A program made the position numbers and the translations under genes. 64,000 nt of DNA from the NCBI GenBank assembly GCA_000310025.1, contig FN649727.1:8060835-8124834 (forward strand). Direction: 5' to 3'. This document shows positions 36,690 to 48,495 of this stretch, in pieces; the first letter of the stretch is position 1; each line of letters opens with the position of its first letter. The notes under the pieces are model-generated. The model was not told where the DNA came from. It worked only from the letters and a program-made list of their open reading frames with translations, and searched no databases. Source of the stretch: Ectocarpus siliculosus. Its lineage: Eukaryota; Sar; Phaeophyceae; Ectocarpales; Ectocarpaceae.

Positions 36690-37620
36690 ACAGTCCACAA
36701 TCAATCCGCGTGGGCACGCATGGTTGATTGTAGTCTATCTACTTGATGGTCTCTCACCAACCATGCGTGCAACCAAGTCTGTCTGTCGCAGTCGACCCTT
36801 CGCGCAAGATAATATGTACTGCTGTATGTAGTGTATAGTGAACAACAGTATTCGTCTTGTCGTAGTTTCCACGCGCAAGGAATAGAGCATGTATGTATTA
36901 TGTACAAACAACCCTCGAAGTCACCCATCCCAATCCACAAATATGCGACATGATCACCCGTTAGTCAGATGTGTGTGGTGTACTCGCTCGCGCGCGCCAG
37001 TTTTTCATCTATATTGACTTTTCTCACGCGAACGTACACACAACAACAATCCAACGCACAAAGAAAGGTTTAATTTCCTGGTAGTTCGCAGTCAACCATG
37101 CGCACAATTAAGTCTGGGTGAACATTATCGACCGAACCATGTGGACATGTGCACGCGAACACGCGAATCATACTGCGCGCTGTGCATATCTCTGTGCCAA
37201 TGGAATGACATTTTCACTTTCTCACGAACGCATATATATATGATATACATACATATGTATAATAATAAGGTTGCGGGTCACCGCACCCCCGTGCGTTCGA
37301 TTTTCAAACATTCTTGTCATTTGATTTGCATCGCACCCCTGTGAGACGACTCCGGACCATGCGATGACTGCGGACCGTGCGGTCACTCGCAACCTTGCGG
37401 TACACACAAGAAGCCAACAAGCCAACACACGAAGGATTCATTTCCCGGTGTAGTGTTCGCAGTCAACCATGCGCACAATGAAGCCCGAGTCATACTAAAT
37501 TATCAAGCTCGAACCATGCACTTTCACGCAAAATATACTGCGGACGACTGCAAATCTTTGCACATTGAGTGACAAACTGCGTAGGTCGCAGTCGGTCAAC
37601 CTGCGTACGATGAAGTCTCA
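36690..37620. repeat. Degenerate 300-400 bp repeats with AACCATGCG(C/T)GCA core
   Basis: Related segments containing cgcagtcaaccatgcgcacaa-aagtc recur at about 36755-36800, 37085-37115, 37450-37480 and, more degenerate, 37588-37620. They are interspersed with repeated gtgtgtggtgtactc(t/g)ct words at 36525 and 36970. No open frame is preserved. Confidence 0.5.
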
Positions 37621-37629
37621 GAAACAGTT

Positions 37630-37880
37630 CAAGGGTTTACTCGGTAGTTTTACCGCCGTCAAAATACCGCCGTGGTGGGCAGTACCGGTACACAGCAGTT
37701 TTACCGCCGTTATTAGGTGTTACCGCCGACCGCCAAAACAATTACCGCCATATGGCAATACCGCCGAAAAATTACTGCCCTTTTGTTTTTTGCCGCCTCC
37801 GCCAAAGTCGTTGCCACCAAAAAGGACATTTTAACACCTACCTCCAAAAGAAATACCGCCAAATGGTAATACAGCCGTAA
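37630..37880. mobile_element. Inverted partial copy of the GGCGGTAA element
   Basis: It begins with CAAGGGTTTACTCGGTA, the reverse complement of the right end of the element at 24045-25244, and continues with TTACCGCC-rich sequence matching its terminal block in opposite orientation. The far terminus is not recognisable, so this is a partial copy. Confidence 0.65.
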
Positions 37881-40100
37881 TCTCGGATTTGAGACGAATC
37901 CAGATTTCGGACCGAAATCAGGAAGAGTCAGATATCCCATGAAGGGTTGGAAAATGACTCTACCTTGTTCAGTCCCCTTTCTCTCTCCCGAAATACGCCG
38001 GAGCTATCGAGGAGGCAGGAAATACTTGAGAGAGTAACAGACCGCCTCTCAACACGCGGCGTTCCGCCGGGCGGCTTCGGCGACGGCTTGGCGGTGGCTC
38101 TCTCGGCCCCACAGCGGCTGCGAGCTCACCGGTGGGCCCGCTTTTACCTCCACTCCTCAACCTGACCGCCAGACGGCCACGTTCGTGGACGCGACCATCG
38201 CGGCCTATGCTTCGCCGTGCTACACCGCGCTGGTGCCGGGCACGGCGGGGGGGCTACGTTGGACCTTGGGGGGATCTTTGACCGCAACCGCATGAGTTGA
38301 GAGCGATCAGGGCTCGTTGTAAGAGGACGTGCTTTTGCGATTGGGGGGAGTGCCCACATCTGAGTGCCGCCTATTCCAACAACAGCGCTGCTCACTGGGC
38401 ACACGACAAACCAGAGGTGTGATGCCCGCTTCGTGCCAACGAAAAAAAAAAAAAAGTGCACAATTGTGTGCGAATCTTTGTGGTGCGAGTGTTCCTCCTT
38501 CACGCCCTTCGAAATATAGTCTATAGACTACGCTGGTAGGTCTCGCCACACTATAGTCTAACCGTCTTGTCTACACCGCCATATCGGTGTCCGTCCGTGT
38601 GCCGCGTGCAGGATGGTGTTTGGCGGTATTCTTGACGTGGACACTGCAACCATGGTGGTCTTATAGGGGTATTATTAACGACAAAAAAACACGGAATATT
38701 CCACGGAAGCGTGTTTTCTTGAACATGTATGGAGGCGTTTTTACCCGAAAACGTGAAAAGAAGGAGCCGGGGGATTTTTTGGGGCTTGCTACTTTCACGG
38801 ATCCGTGTTTTTGACAGAAGCATCGGACAAGCGCACCGCGGGCGCTGTAACATCACTGAGAACGCTAGAAAGACCTGCCAGACTCACGTCCAGGTCTGTT
38901 GTGGAGATGGACAAGCGGCAGAAGCGGCGTTCAGTCCGTTCTTGGCCCAAAACTAGGCATTGCGTGGTGCTCTCGTCTTCAACTGCTGGTGTTGGTGCTG
39001 GGGGATTTTTTTCAATCACACATAGCAAACACGGAAACAGTAGAACGAGTACAGCAGCAGCGCCAAGACCCCCAACGCGCTGATTCCTTCGGTTTGGCTG
39101 TCTATATGATACCATCTCCCGGCGCCGTGCTGCTTCGTGGGTATTGGGTGCTTGGGTGCTGCTCAATAGTGTGTGAGAGACGTGTGCCACCTCACCCAAA
39201 TGCCGTTGGAAAAAATGCGGCGACATGATACGTTTTTGGTCGGACGCATCAACATCAATCCACGGCACCACGCAGCAGTCGAGCAACAGGGCCTCCGACA
39301 CGCTAATTCTTTCGGATTGGCCATCTATATGATGCTGGCCGTCAGCGCGGCTGCCGCCCTATGATTGTTGAGCTCGTCTACCTTTGGGCAGGTGGTGGTC
39401 AAAGATGGGAGTCGCAACCGTGAAAAATGAGCTGGCAAACTGAAGAAATCGCAAGCAACACCCAGGTGGCGACACTCTGCCCTGCGCCTGTTGTTGCTGA
39501 AAACTGAAAACAGCAGGCCAGGTGGACGGGATCTTTCTAAGTGTGTTATCCTCTGTGTCGGGTGCTGCTCATTGCGCTTTCACCGCTGCTCTATGGTGAG
39601 CAATACCATGTCAACCTGTTGTGTGTCGAGCAAAACGTGTATTCAGGGAAGGAAACGTACTTTTCGCGATGACATCACGAATAGAACAAGCGAAAAATAA
39701 TCGGATCTTCTTTTCACCGTTCCGTGACAAAATGCATTTTTGTTCGTTGCGTTAACAGTACCCCTTATGTCCGGGCATGCATCACTGATTTTTGCGGAAC
39801 ATTGTACGTTAGTTCTCGAAAAAAAAAAATGCACACACTCAAATGTTTCTTGCTGACACCTGCGCCCGTTGGTTCGCGTGCGAGTTTTCTTTGGGGTATG
39901 ACGTCGTACTCCAAGTTAACGTGGCTTGCCCGTGCTAGGCTGTCTGTCCAGCCCGAAGAGTTTCTTCACGGCGAGGCCCTCCTGTCGGTGCAGGAGGCCT
40001 CACTCAACCTAATCCAAAACTTACATTGAATGATCTAGGTAAGGGACAAGAATACAACAGAAAACGTGGGCACATACATTTAGGACAGATCAGATCCCTA
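37881..40100. other. Intergenic, weak repeats only
   Basis: A plus-strand frame around 38085-38290 has coding-like composition but matches no family I know. A roughly 220-bp motif (cgctgattccttcggtttggctgtctatatgat) recurs degenerately at 39078 and 39300. A palindrome tagtctatagacta lies at 38517-38530. A-runs at 38441-38454 and 39819-39829. No supported gene. Confidence 0.35.
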
Positions 40101-40164
40101 CAGATCGAGTTAGCTCTTTTGAGTATGTCCCTGTTGATCGGTAGGACATACAATGATCGATGTA

Positions 40165-40385
40165 GGTCTTTCCGAGGTGATCTGAAGGACGGAGATGATC
40201 GGGGTATGTTCGCTCCATGGTGATCTGAAGGACAGAGATGATCGGGGTTTGTGCGCTCCATGGTGATCTGAAGGACATTGGTGATCGGGGTAGTTTGCCA
40301 GAGGTGATCTGAAAGACATAGCGATCGGGGTATGTTTATGTTTTCCCGAAGTGATTTGAAAGACATAGGTGATCCGGAGTATGTT
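40165..40385. repeat. Tandem GATCTGAAGGACATAGGTGATCGGGGTA minisatellite, block 1
   Basis: About six imperfect units of 35-45 bp, each with gtgatctgaaggacat and gatcggggtatgtt. One more unit lies at 40734-40765, and a second block in the same orientation at 43268-43415. Confidence 0.75.
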
Positions 40386-40499
40386 TCAGTCTCCCTCCCT
40401 CCAGTAGTGCTAACGACTTGGTCGAACGCAATTCTTGACGATCGGAAAAATAATTGTTCTCGGAACATTCCTTGCGTAGGTGCAGCCCATGCACAGCAC

Positions 40500-40690
40500 C
40501 AAGCTTTTCACCGTACAGCAACCTAGCGCTAACGGTGCACAGCAACTTAGCCCTTACTTCCTCTTGCGCCGCGGCTTGCCCTAGCGCTAACGGTACGTCA
40601 GCAACCTAGAACGCTAACGGTACAGCAGCCTAGCTTTCCACCGTACAGCAACCTAGCACTAGCGGTGCACAGCAACCTAGCAGCTTAGTA
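40500..40690. repeat. ACAGCAACCTAGCGCTAACGGT minisatellite
   Basis: About seven imperfect units of roughly 22-35 bp with the core cagcaacctag-gctaacggt. Confidence 0.7.
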
Positions 40691-40886
40691 GACTTACTTG
40701 GTAGAGTGACCTAGTATGTTGAGGGCCTGCCAGAGGTGATCTGAAGGACATAGGTGATCGGGGTAGTTGTCAGAGGTGATCCAAGGGCGCACAAAAAAAC
40801 AATTTCCAGTACCTACCCGACCCCCCCCCCCCGGGAGGGGTACGAAGGAGGTTTTTATTTTTTCGTGATCCATTGTTGTACAGGCT

Positions 40887-41486
40887 ATGTTGGCTTTCTC
40901 CCTCTCCATTGCGTGTGCTTGTGTGTGCTGGTGTTTATGGCTTTCCTACGCCCAGATCCTGAAGAGGGTAGGATGCCAGAGCGTGGAAACCACTATTCGG
41001 CAACGGCGCCTGCTGTTCGCTGGAGCACTGGCAAGGCAGCCGAACGGACGACTCCCGAAACGGTTGATGCTTGGCGAGCTGGTGGGGGGAGAGGGCCCAG
41101 GCAGGGGGACACCGGAGCAAAACTGGCAGATGTGGCTGAAGGACGACCTCAAGATGTTCAAAGCAGAGCACGCATCTACGGACACCGAGCCATGCTTCTT
41201 CGGAGTCCTGGAAACAAGTTGGATGGAAGAAGCGAACGTGGACCGGGGGGTACCGTGGCATACAGGGGTACTGCAGGGAGCTAAGAGGTTAATGACCTCC
41301 TGGCACAAGAAGGAAGAGGAGGCTAGCCGACAACGAGCGCTCAAACGAAACAAGAAGTCCGGCAACAACACGGACACGGCACAACCACGGGGGCGGGAGG
41401 GGTACAGCAGGCGGACGAGACAGCGAGGGAAGACAGGAAACGCGAAGAGACGGACCGAGAGGCGCGGAAATACTGTGCCGGATTGA
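40887..41486 (+). mobile_element. LINE reverse-transcriptase C-terminal fragment
   Basis: A plus-strand frame of 199 codons carries 'IRQRRLLFAGALARQPNGR', 'LPKRLMLGELVGGEGPGRG' and 'WLKDDLKMF'. This is the segment that closes the ORF of many non-LTR retrotransposons: LLxxGHxxRxxxxRLPKRxLxGE followed by G-R-P-x-x-x-W-x-D-x-x-K-x-D-L. The polymerase core is absent, so this is a 5'-truncated copy, as is usual for LINEs. Downstream to about 42042 lie TTTG, CT-rich and CAA tracts that could be its 3' UTR and tail. Confidence 0.65.
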
Positions 41487-41992
41487 ACCCCTTGCTTGAC
41501 TGATTCCCCCCCCCCCCCCCCCCCCGGCACTGCACCATGGCAACAACCCCCCGCGAACGATGACGTGGTTGTGCTGGCTCGGGCGGCCCGCTTTGTGTTG
41601 TGTTGAATTGTGCTGTCTTGTGTTGTTCTGTTTGTTTGTTTGTTTGTTGTTTGTCGCTACGGCGTGTGTCTTTTTCTGTCTGTCTTTCTCCTTCTCTTTC
41701 CCTTCTCTCCATCTACTCTCTTCTTTTTCTGTTCCTCTTTCTCATTCTCTTTCTTTCTTTTTCCTTTCTTTATTTTTCCAATCTAGGGTTACCTCGCATA
41801 GCGTGTAGAGGCGAGCGGAATGACCCAGACTATCTGTCGTTGACTTCGATTGGCTTGCGGACCCTTCGGGTCCATTTCATTTTCGCATACCGTTTTTAGG
41901 ACAAGTTAGCCTGTGACCATAGACCCCGTCAAGTACGGACAGCAGAAGGTACTGGGCAGAGAGAACGGGACGGTTTTTAATGTGAAGACAAC

Positions 41993-41993
41993 G

Positions 41994-42041
<48 letters not shown>

Positions 42042-42044
42042 CAA
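41993..42044. repeat. (CAA)n microsatellite
   Basis: About sixteen CAA units; possibly the simple-repeat tail of the LINE copy upstream. Confidence 0.9.
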
Positions 42045-42965
42045 CAACATACGTGCACAAAGGACCTTGTTGCCAGGTGTTTGATACCTCATACATAAGT
42101 TTGAGATAATAAATATTGGGTGTGTACATCCGGCTCCGGAAGAAGATTGCTACTTCGTACGTGGATTATAGCTGTGATAGGCTGGGGACACTTCTGGTTG
42201 GTTTTCAAGTCTTGAAGTACAGTGCTTGGGGACAACTCCCGAAGCTGACGTAACTCAGAACTTCTCAATGCTTCTGCGAGAAGTCCGCGACATTTGACCT
42301 TGGGCGAATATGGCGAAAAAACACAAACAAGCAAACACACCAACACCAAAGGACACCCAAAAAAAAGCGTCGAAACATCATCAACCCAAGCTTATTACTC
42401 AAGCCGGCAACATTCCGGAGAGGGGCTGTCGATGAGCCTACGGTGGTGGCAAAACCTTCGCCACGTGCAACGGCGTCCTTAATTGCAGTTGGCGTTGTAC
42501 TTATTTACTCCCCAGCCCCTTCACCTCCCTCAACAAGAAGACTAAACAACCGTTTCTTCGAGCGATCTCGCATCGAGCGCCTTCGCCCTCCCTTCTCCTC
42601 CTCCTCCTGCTCCTCTTCCCCCATCTCCTCCTCCTCCTTCCTCCTCCTCTTCCTCTTTTCCCTCCCTATACGCCGCCTTCTCCTCCTCGAAGTCCCCCTC
42701 CGACTCGGAGCTCTCGTCCTCAACCGACTCCTGACGACTCGTCTGAAAGTGACTCGTCGTCTATACTACTGTAACTGTATCAACCCTCCTCGCACCCGGC
42801 GAGACCTTACGGCGTGCTAGGGGGGCTTAACCATCCGTACTGTTCTGGTGTGGGACCTTTCGGCGTGTGACGGGGGCTCTGACAGCCGAACGGCCGTCTT
42901 GTCGACGGGGTCGTTGATAGGGATGCACTCCCAATGGAGACTGTGCTCATCGTGACCACTCTTTC

Positions 42966-42971
<6 letters not shown>

Positions 42972-43013
<42 letters not shown>
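42972..43013. repeat. (TC)n microsatellite
   Basis: A pure TC/CT run of about twenty units. Confidence 0.9.
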
Positions 43014-43015
<2 letters not shown>

Positions 43016-43267
43016 CTGCTACGGACGGTACCGTGACTGCGGTGCACGCAAGCTCGCCAGGGGCCACGTGGATTGTACTTCGCCCGTCCATGAAATGTGC
43101 CCCCTTGATATGTACAGTAGGATTTAGTATGGGCATGTTTATTCAGGAAATAGCATGGCGTTGGGGGGAGGGGGGGGGGGGGGGCTTCGTACCCACCCAC
43201 GCCCCCGGCGAGGTCCAAAATAAAGTTTTGTCGGGTAGGTGTCGGAAGAAAACATTTTGTGCGCTCT

Positions 43268-43415
43268 TGGGTGATCTGAAGGATATTGTTGATCGGGGTA
43301 TGTTTGTGAGAGGCGATCTGAAAGACATAGGTGATCGGGGTATGGTTGATCGATGGTGATCTGAAGGACATAGGTGATCTGGGTATGCCTGCTCCATGGT
43401 GATCTGTAGGACTAG
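43268..43415. repeat. GATCTGAAGGACATAGGTGATCGGGGTA minisatellite, block 2
   Basis: About four units of the same sequence and orientation as the block at 40165-40385, placed just outside the right inverted repeat of the composite structure. Confidence 0.75.
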
Positions 43416-43847
43416 TTGAGCTATGTAGCTCAGGATCTGCCACATGTGTGAAAAAGTGTCCGTCGAAAAAACACACGCTGAGTAGACCCTTTAAAGTTGT
43501 TCGATGCACCCAAGGGGGGACCCACACGCGCCGTGCACCCACACTTGGCAGTCCCGCCTATTTATTACAGACCTGCACGAGCACCGGGATTTGAACGTCA
43601 TACTTTTATTCAACAATTTGCGAAAGCATTGACCGATGGAGATCTTGTTAGTATCTCTTGTGATCTCTACTTGGAATTGATTTCGCCATTGTGTCTTCTT
43701 CACGCGATAGTCAGTTCCCGCTTTTGCGGGTAGCAGAGTCTCGTCGTGTTTGCCCTAATAATTGACCACAGTATTGACCAATCACAACTGTAGGTTTCGC
43801 CCCCCAACCCCCCCCTTAAACACAAACACACGAATCCGTTTTGACAG

Positions 43848-46800
43848 GCCGTTGGCGCTGGGGAATGCGGCGGATGCTGTCGAAATCGTGAGCGCAGGCT
43901 ACATCTTGAGGACCTTCAAAAACGAGGACGGGAGCTCTCTCAACAGCACTCAGAAAGGTGCGGCTACTATGTACCTGTGGGTCTAGTAGATGTACTTAAC
44001 CAGCGCAAGAACATGATCATTCCGTTTATGGGAGGCGCGGGGGTCGTAGAACACGCCACGGCAACGCCACGTTGGTTCTTCCGCAAGAGGGATAGTGTTT
44101 CTCAACTGACGATGACTTCCTTGCGTTGTTTCGCGCGGTCCTGAAGAGCTCCTCACTGCCGCAGTCTTCGTGGGGAAGCTCGTCGGAGGAATTCTGGCGG
44201 GAAGCGCTGCAGACCGTCTGGGCAGGCGCAACTGCCTTCTCATTTCCCTTGCCATAAACTGCACCTTCGCTTCGATTTCCGCGGCGGCTCCTTCTATTGG
44301 CTGGTTGATTGCGGCTAGGGTGTGTGCCGGGCTAGGTAAGCTACGCCGGAGAAAGATGCATCGAATTGGATCGACTTGTGCCCCTGGTTTGTTGGCGACA
44401 GTGGACCACTCGGCATCAATCGTAGTGGCCGAGGAGTTGTTCTCCGTGGAAAACGGGCCCGGTTTGGAACAGTTTCTCCGCGCTCTTGCTGAACCAGTTT
44501 TTGTTTGATGGGAGAGGCTTCTGGTGCTTGTTTGAGGAGCGGCCACTTCCAGGTCTGGGTCCCGCGCCTGTCGCTCTCACAATGTCGATACCGAACTGTT
44601 TGTAGCATATGTTCNNNNNNNNNNNNNNNNNNNNNNNNNNNNCGCTCGGTGCCGAGTTGTTTGCCACTCGGATTCGAGGCGCGACGGTGTCTCTCATCTC
44701 AAGGTGAGAGAGTGGGCTTCCCCGAGGAGTTTTTTTTTGTTTCTTGGTAAGGTGTACATCCGTGCGGCATGGTGAGGATGGATGCCATATTATTTGCAAT
44801 GCACTCGGCGATACGGTAAGACCGGCAACAGTAACCTCGTTCCTTCCTACTTCGAATTCCCAACATTCGGAACACAGCTTACCAGAGCACAGTTCCACAG
44901 CAGTTGGTGCGCACTGCTGGGTCAATGATTGTGTATGCTATTTTGTTGAGTCTGATTCCGACTTCTCCAATCCAATACCTGATAATCTGCACGATCTACA
45001 GTATACCATTCCATTGTCAGACCGTCAAGAGTTGCTTCCGTGCCAGCAGCAAGACTCTTTTGCCTCGACAATAACCTATTTCGTGATGGTTTTGCTTGGG
45101 CGTACACAGGCCAACCAGGGTCGAACGTTTCTCGCTTACTTGCACTGTAGCACCACTTATTTCTAACACGGACGGGTGCTTGCAGCATGTTGTTGGCTAT
45201 GGAAGAAGCTTCACTGCCGAAGCCCCAGCGACATCAATCCGGTGGAACATAGACATTAGGAAGAACGATACGGCAGTCGCTTTTTTATCATTTGAGGGGA
45301 AGACACACCACCCCGCCAAGATCTCTGTAGTTGTCGCCCCTGCAGAACGTCCCGAGAGAGTCGCTCTAGTGTCCACCCAAAGAGCCCGTGTACTTTCAGG
45401 CCGTGGAAGTGGTTGACGGCGTGATACTGGTGGGGTACTACAGAAAACCGCACACAAGGAACCTCGCGATTTTGGACTCCAACGTCTTCACCGCTGTGTC
45501 GGTCTTACAGTAGGCTGGTGCTGTTATCCCTGAATAACTTTGCTCCAATGGTGCACCCTATTCATCTCCTCCTTGCCCAGTGCCCTACCCATGCACATCG
45601 TTTCTTTACCGTGCTATGTCCTTGCCGAATAGCTTCTGGATGGTCGGCTCGGCGTTTGCGGCAATCGCGGCGTGGGTAGTGCTCGGCGATGGTTTTGGTG
45701 GGAGGCGGATCTTCCCAGGAGGCACCTGGCGGCACTACGCATTGGTTGCAGCCCTGCCGGCAGTAGCAGCCCTGTTGCTGACCTTCATCTTCGTTCCCGA
45801 GTCACCGAGGTTTCTCGCCAGACAGGGTTGGTAGACTGCGGCAATGACCAGTGTAAGGGTAGATGGCTGATGTGCGATTTCTTCCATTTATCCTGATCGC
45901 GTGACACGCAAGGCTTCCTCTTGCGTCTTCAATCTGTCGGTTCGTACATGCTCTAGAGCCAAGCACGTCGAGTTTGCGATGAACACAGGCATCGGCAGAG
46001 AAAGCAAGCGTATGTTCTTTCACGCGATCATAATGTAGCACTCTTCTTGGTTTGGGTGCCCCGTATCTGTTCGATGAAACCTGAGGGCGTGCGCTGCGCC
46101 GTTGACAACATCACCCTGTGGGCGTCACACCTCGTACCTTGCGATGTGCCATTGTCATGGGCTCTCGGATTCGATGTACGGCTCCGCCGACCATTCGTTT
46201 GAGTTCCCGTGAGCAAGCTATGTTAGGCGTTTTCGTGGTCGGGATGTATGGACTGAATGGACGGGACGTAGATCATCTGTGGCTGTCAGATGGCGGAGGC
46301 TATGGAGGCTGTGCTTACCTTAGTCAATCTGCGCCCTTCATTTATTCACTCTCTGTTCTTCGCTGGGAAACTCGTTATTCCGAAGCCATCTCTGCTGATA
46401 CGGCATTGCAGTAATGATAGAGAGGACTTTCGTGCGGCGATCACTATCGTACCTAACTTTCGCAGGCCGATACGACGAGATGAGGATCGTTTTGCAACGG
46501 CTGACGAATGCTCCCGTCCATCTACCTTCGGGACTAGTGCAACATAGTTCTACTAGAAGACCCGGCCCCAGCTTCGCAAGTGCATGGCAATCCTGGCGGC
46601 GCAGCTTGGGCGGGAGGTTGTATCAAATTGTATCAGGGATTGCTCCAGATCAGATTACAGAGACCTCTGCCATGATCAACAACCCAGAAGATGAAATTGG
46701 TCGAGGCAGCGAAAGCAGCAGTACCCAGGACCAGCGTGACGGGGGCGTGATGCGAATCCTTTGTCCGGGAAACGATGCGAGACTCCAAAGGGCGACGATC

Positions 46801-48059
46801 GTGCTGGTCGTCGTGTGGTTCACGTTGAGCTACGGCACGTTTGGGGTGGCCACGTGGAACAACCAGGTCTTTGCCGATATCGGGCTGTCCAACCCGTACC
46901 TGTGTTCTGTTATCTACTCCCTCTCCGACCTCCCGGGAAATGTAGCGTCCATTTTTTTGGTTGAACAGGTGAGTGGAGGAACGTGCAATAATTAGGCATG
47001 TTCCGCTGTCGTACCGTGTCCTTTGTTTGCACTTGTTGCCCCTGACTTCCTTAGCACCAATCACGAAACAGCTCTTTTGCCGCCGGTCGTTTCGGCTCTT
47101 TAGCTGTTTAGTCGTCGTTCGGGGGCTTTAGTGGGGGCTTTTAGTGCGATCTCCAGGAATTTTGGTGCTCATGACAAAATGAAAAGTGTGCATTGTCGCC
47201 TGAGCTTTTTTTTTTTGCCTTCACTTCAAATCAGCGCTCACAGCACTAGTGCCGTTTACTCCAACGCGTGGTCACACAGAAGAGACCCTCTCTACCCTCC
47301 CCTCCTGCGGTACTTTGCCTTCGATTTTTTTAATGCGAGAAGAGTTCAGCTCTCTCTTCCGTCTGTGTACACACGAAGTAGCGCTATCCACTAGGCCAGG
47401 AGCGGAAGCGAAAGGAAAACCCACTTTGCAAGAAAAGCTCGCTTACGCAGGGATTCGAACCCCTGACCTGGCTTCTACAAGGTGTCGAGGATGCCAACTA
47501 GACCACCGGGGCGACCGAGCAGCAGAGGTTGCAGCAAGTTGTATTTGTTGAACGAGTTGTCACTGGAAGCTTGATGGTGCCTTTCCAATAGCAAAACTCG
47601 AAACCCTGGTCCCGTCCCTTGTCCCCCTGTCCCATACCCCTACACCGAAAACGCCCCGTTCAGGTTGGGCGAAAACCGCTTTTGTCTGCATCAATGGTGC
47701 TTGCTGCGGTTGCGGCATCAGTGTTCGCTCTCGGCTCTGGATCTGGAGCAGCGGTGGTAGTTTCTGGATGCCTATTCAACGCGTTTATCACGTGCGGATG
47801 GAATGCCCTAGATGTCGTTTCGACAGAGGCGTTTCCGACTGCCGCGAGGGTGTCGGGGATGGGGCTGGTGTCGGCGGCGGGGACACTGGGTTCGATTGGG
47901 GCACAGTTCGCGAACGGTTCCTTAGAGGGTAACGTTTTCCTTCTGCTCGCCGTGACGAGCGGATTGACATTGGTGGGAGGGTTGGCATCGTTCCTGCTCC
48001 CTGGAGAAACGTTAGGGGTGTCTCTCGATGGCACGACGCCAGATCGTGCAGTCCCATAA
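43848..48059 (+). CDS. SV2-like MFS transporter, copy 1 (6 exons seen, N terminus not found)
   Basis: Exons 43848-43957, 44165-44335, about 44643-44703 (left part lost in the N gap), 45633-45826, 46466-46968 and 47664-48059 (stop TAA). Phases fit throughout. Landmarks: TM1 'LALGNAADAVEIVSAGYIL', MFS motif A 'GGILAGSAADRLGRR', 'TLGAELFATRIRGA' before 'SFWMVGS', 'FVPESPRFLARQG' at the end of the first half, a cytosolic loop, 'NPYLCSVIYSLSDLPGN', and 'CGWNALDVVSTEAFPT' in the last exon. These are hallmarks of the SV2/SVOP branch of MFS, 12-helix carriers of small organic ions or sugars. Substrate unknown. Against copy 2, 'VFVGM' is 'VFVGK' and 'AAGRLGS' is 'AAGTLGS'. The exon carrying the start codon is not recognised. 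Confidence 0.8.
44615..44642. other. Assembly gap (28 N) cutting MFS exon 3
   Basis: The equivalent interval in the second copy (59749-59870) is about 122 bp and contains the start of exon 3, so the N run does not reflect true length. Confidence 0.9.
44978..45605. other. Extra intron sequence present only in copy 1
   Basis: Intron 3 of the first MFS copy is about 600 bp longer than that of the second copy, where the flanking sequence is nearly continuous. The extra segment has a short coding-like plus frame (about 45377-45509, containing 'VVDGVILVGYYRKPHTRNL') of unknown origin. It could be an insertion here or a deletion in copy 2. Confidence 0.5.
47205..47516 (-). mobile_element. tRNA-derived SINE in intron 5 of MFS copy 1
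   Basis: Absent from the equivalent intron of the second copy (about 61812). On the minus strand its 5' part has TGGTCTAGTTGG (A box, about 47493-47504) and GGTTCGAATCC (B box, about 47451-47461). They are spaced as in a tRNA, but the acceptor and anticodon arms no longer pair, so it is not a functional tRNA. The body runs left to a 3' A10 tract (T10 on the plus strand at about 47206-47216). Length of about 310 bp is normal for a SINE. Target-site duplication is unclear (GAGC on both sides at best). Confidence 0.7.
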
Positions 48060-48270
48060 TCTAGGCTGTACCCTTCGAACAGGAGTCTGAGGGCTGAGGG
48101 GTTTTTGAGGTTTGTGTGGGAAGCGTGGCTCAACTTCTCGCGGTATTGAAACAAACAGTGTAGAGATATGCATGGGTCTCGCGAATTTGCCACTATTGTA
48201 GTGTGGCTTATCTGGTCCTGGACGCATCAAATGCGAATTGAAACAGATTTTTTTCGTACGAAGTAGTGCA

Positions 48271-48273
48271 TTA
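48271..48273. other. Empty TTA target site of the transposon in copy 2
   Basis: Copy 1 reads gtgcattatcggcgcgcc without interruption. In copy 2 the same sequence is split at TTA by a 1040-bp element, with TTA on both sides. This is the pre-insertion state. Confidence 0.9.
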
Positions 48274-48495
48274 TCGGCGCGCCCTCCTGCTTGTTCTGTA
48301 TTCCTCCGGTACATCTGTTCCTATGCTCTACCGCTCGCGTCACCGTGTTCGCACGGCACTTTGGTACACTATTTCTCCTCCCGGAACATACCCATCCTTG
48401 CTGCCTGACTACGTCCCGTGCCCAAGACGCACACACGAAACAGAAGTTGAGGGGTAGTCGCCCCCGATGACTACGGCGCATGTCATGGGCACGAT

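Larger units (their letters stand above)
40784..43262. mobile_element. Composite structure bounded by 45-bp imperfect inverted repeats
   Basis: The left end (40777-40828: gatccaagggcgcacaaaa...acctacccgac) matches the reverse complement of 43216-43270 (gatcacccaagagcgcacaaaa...acctacccgac). Inside lie homopolymer C/G tracts next to each end, a LINE 3' fragment, a (CAA)n tract, a minus-strand acidic low-complexity frame (about 42505-42760) and a (TC)n tract. The GATCTGAAGGAC minisatellite sits outside both ends. It could be a DNA transposon or foldback that later received the LINE piece. No transposase recognised. Confidence 0.4.

Noticed and set aside
42505-42760. Acidic or basic low-complexity frames as a nuclear protein gene
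   Set aside because: The sequence is a purine-rich simple tract that gives charged runs in several frames; no flanking exon was found.
47440-47516. Functional tRNA gene on the minus strand
   Set aside because: A and B boxes are present, but acceptor and anticodon stems do not pair and the unit continues into a SINE-like body with an A-rich tail.
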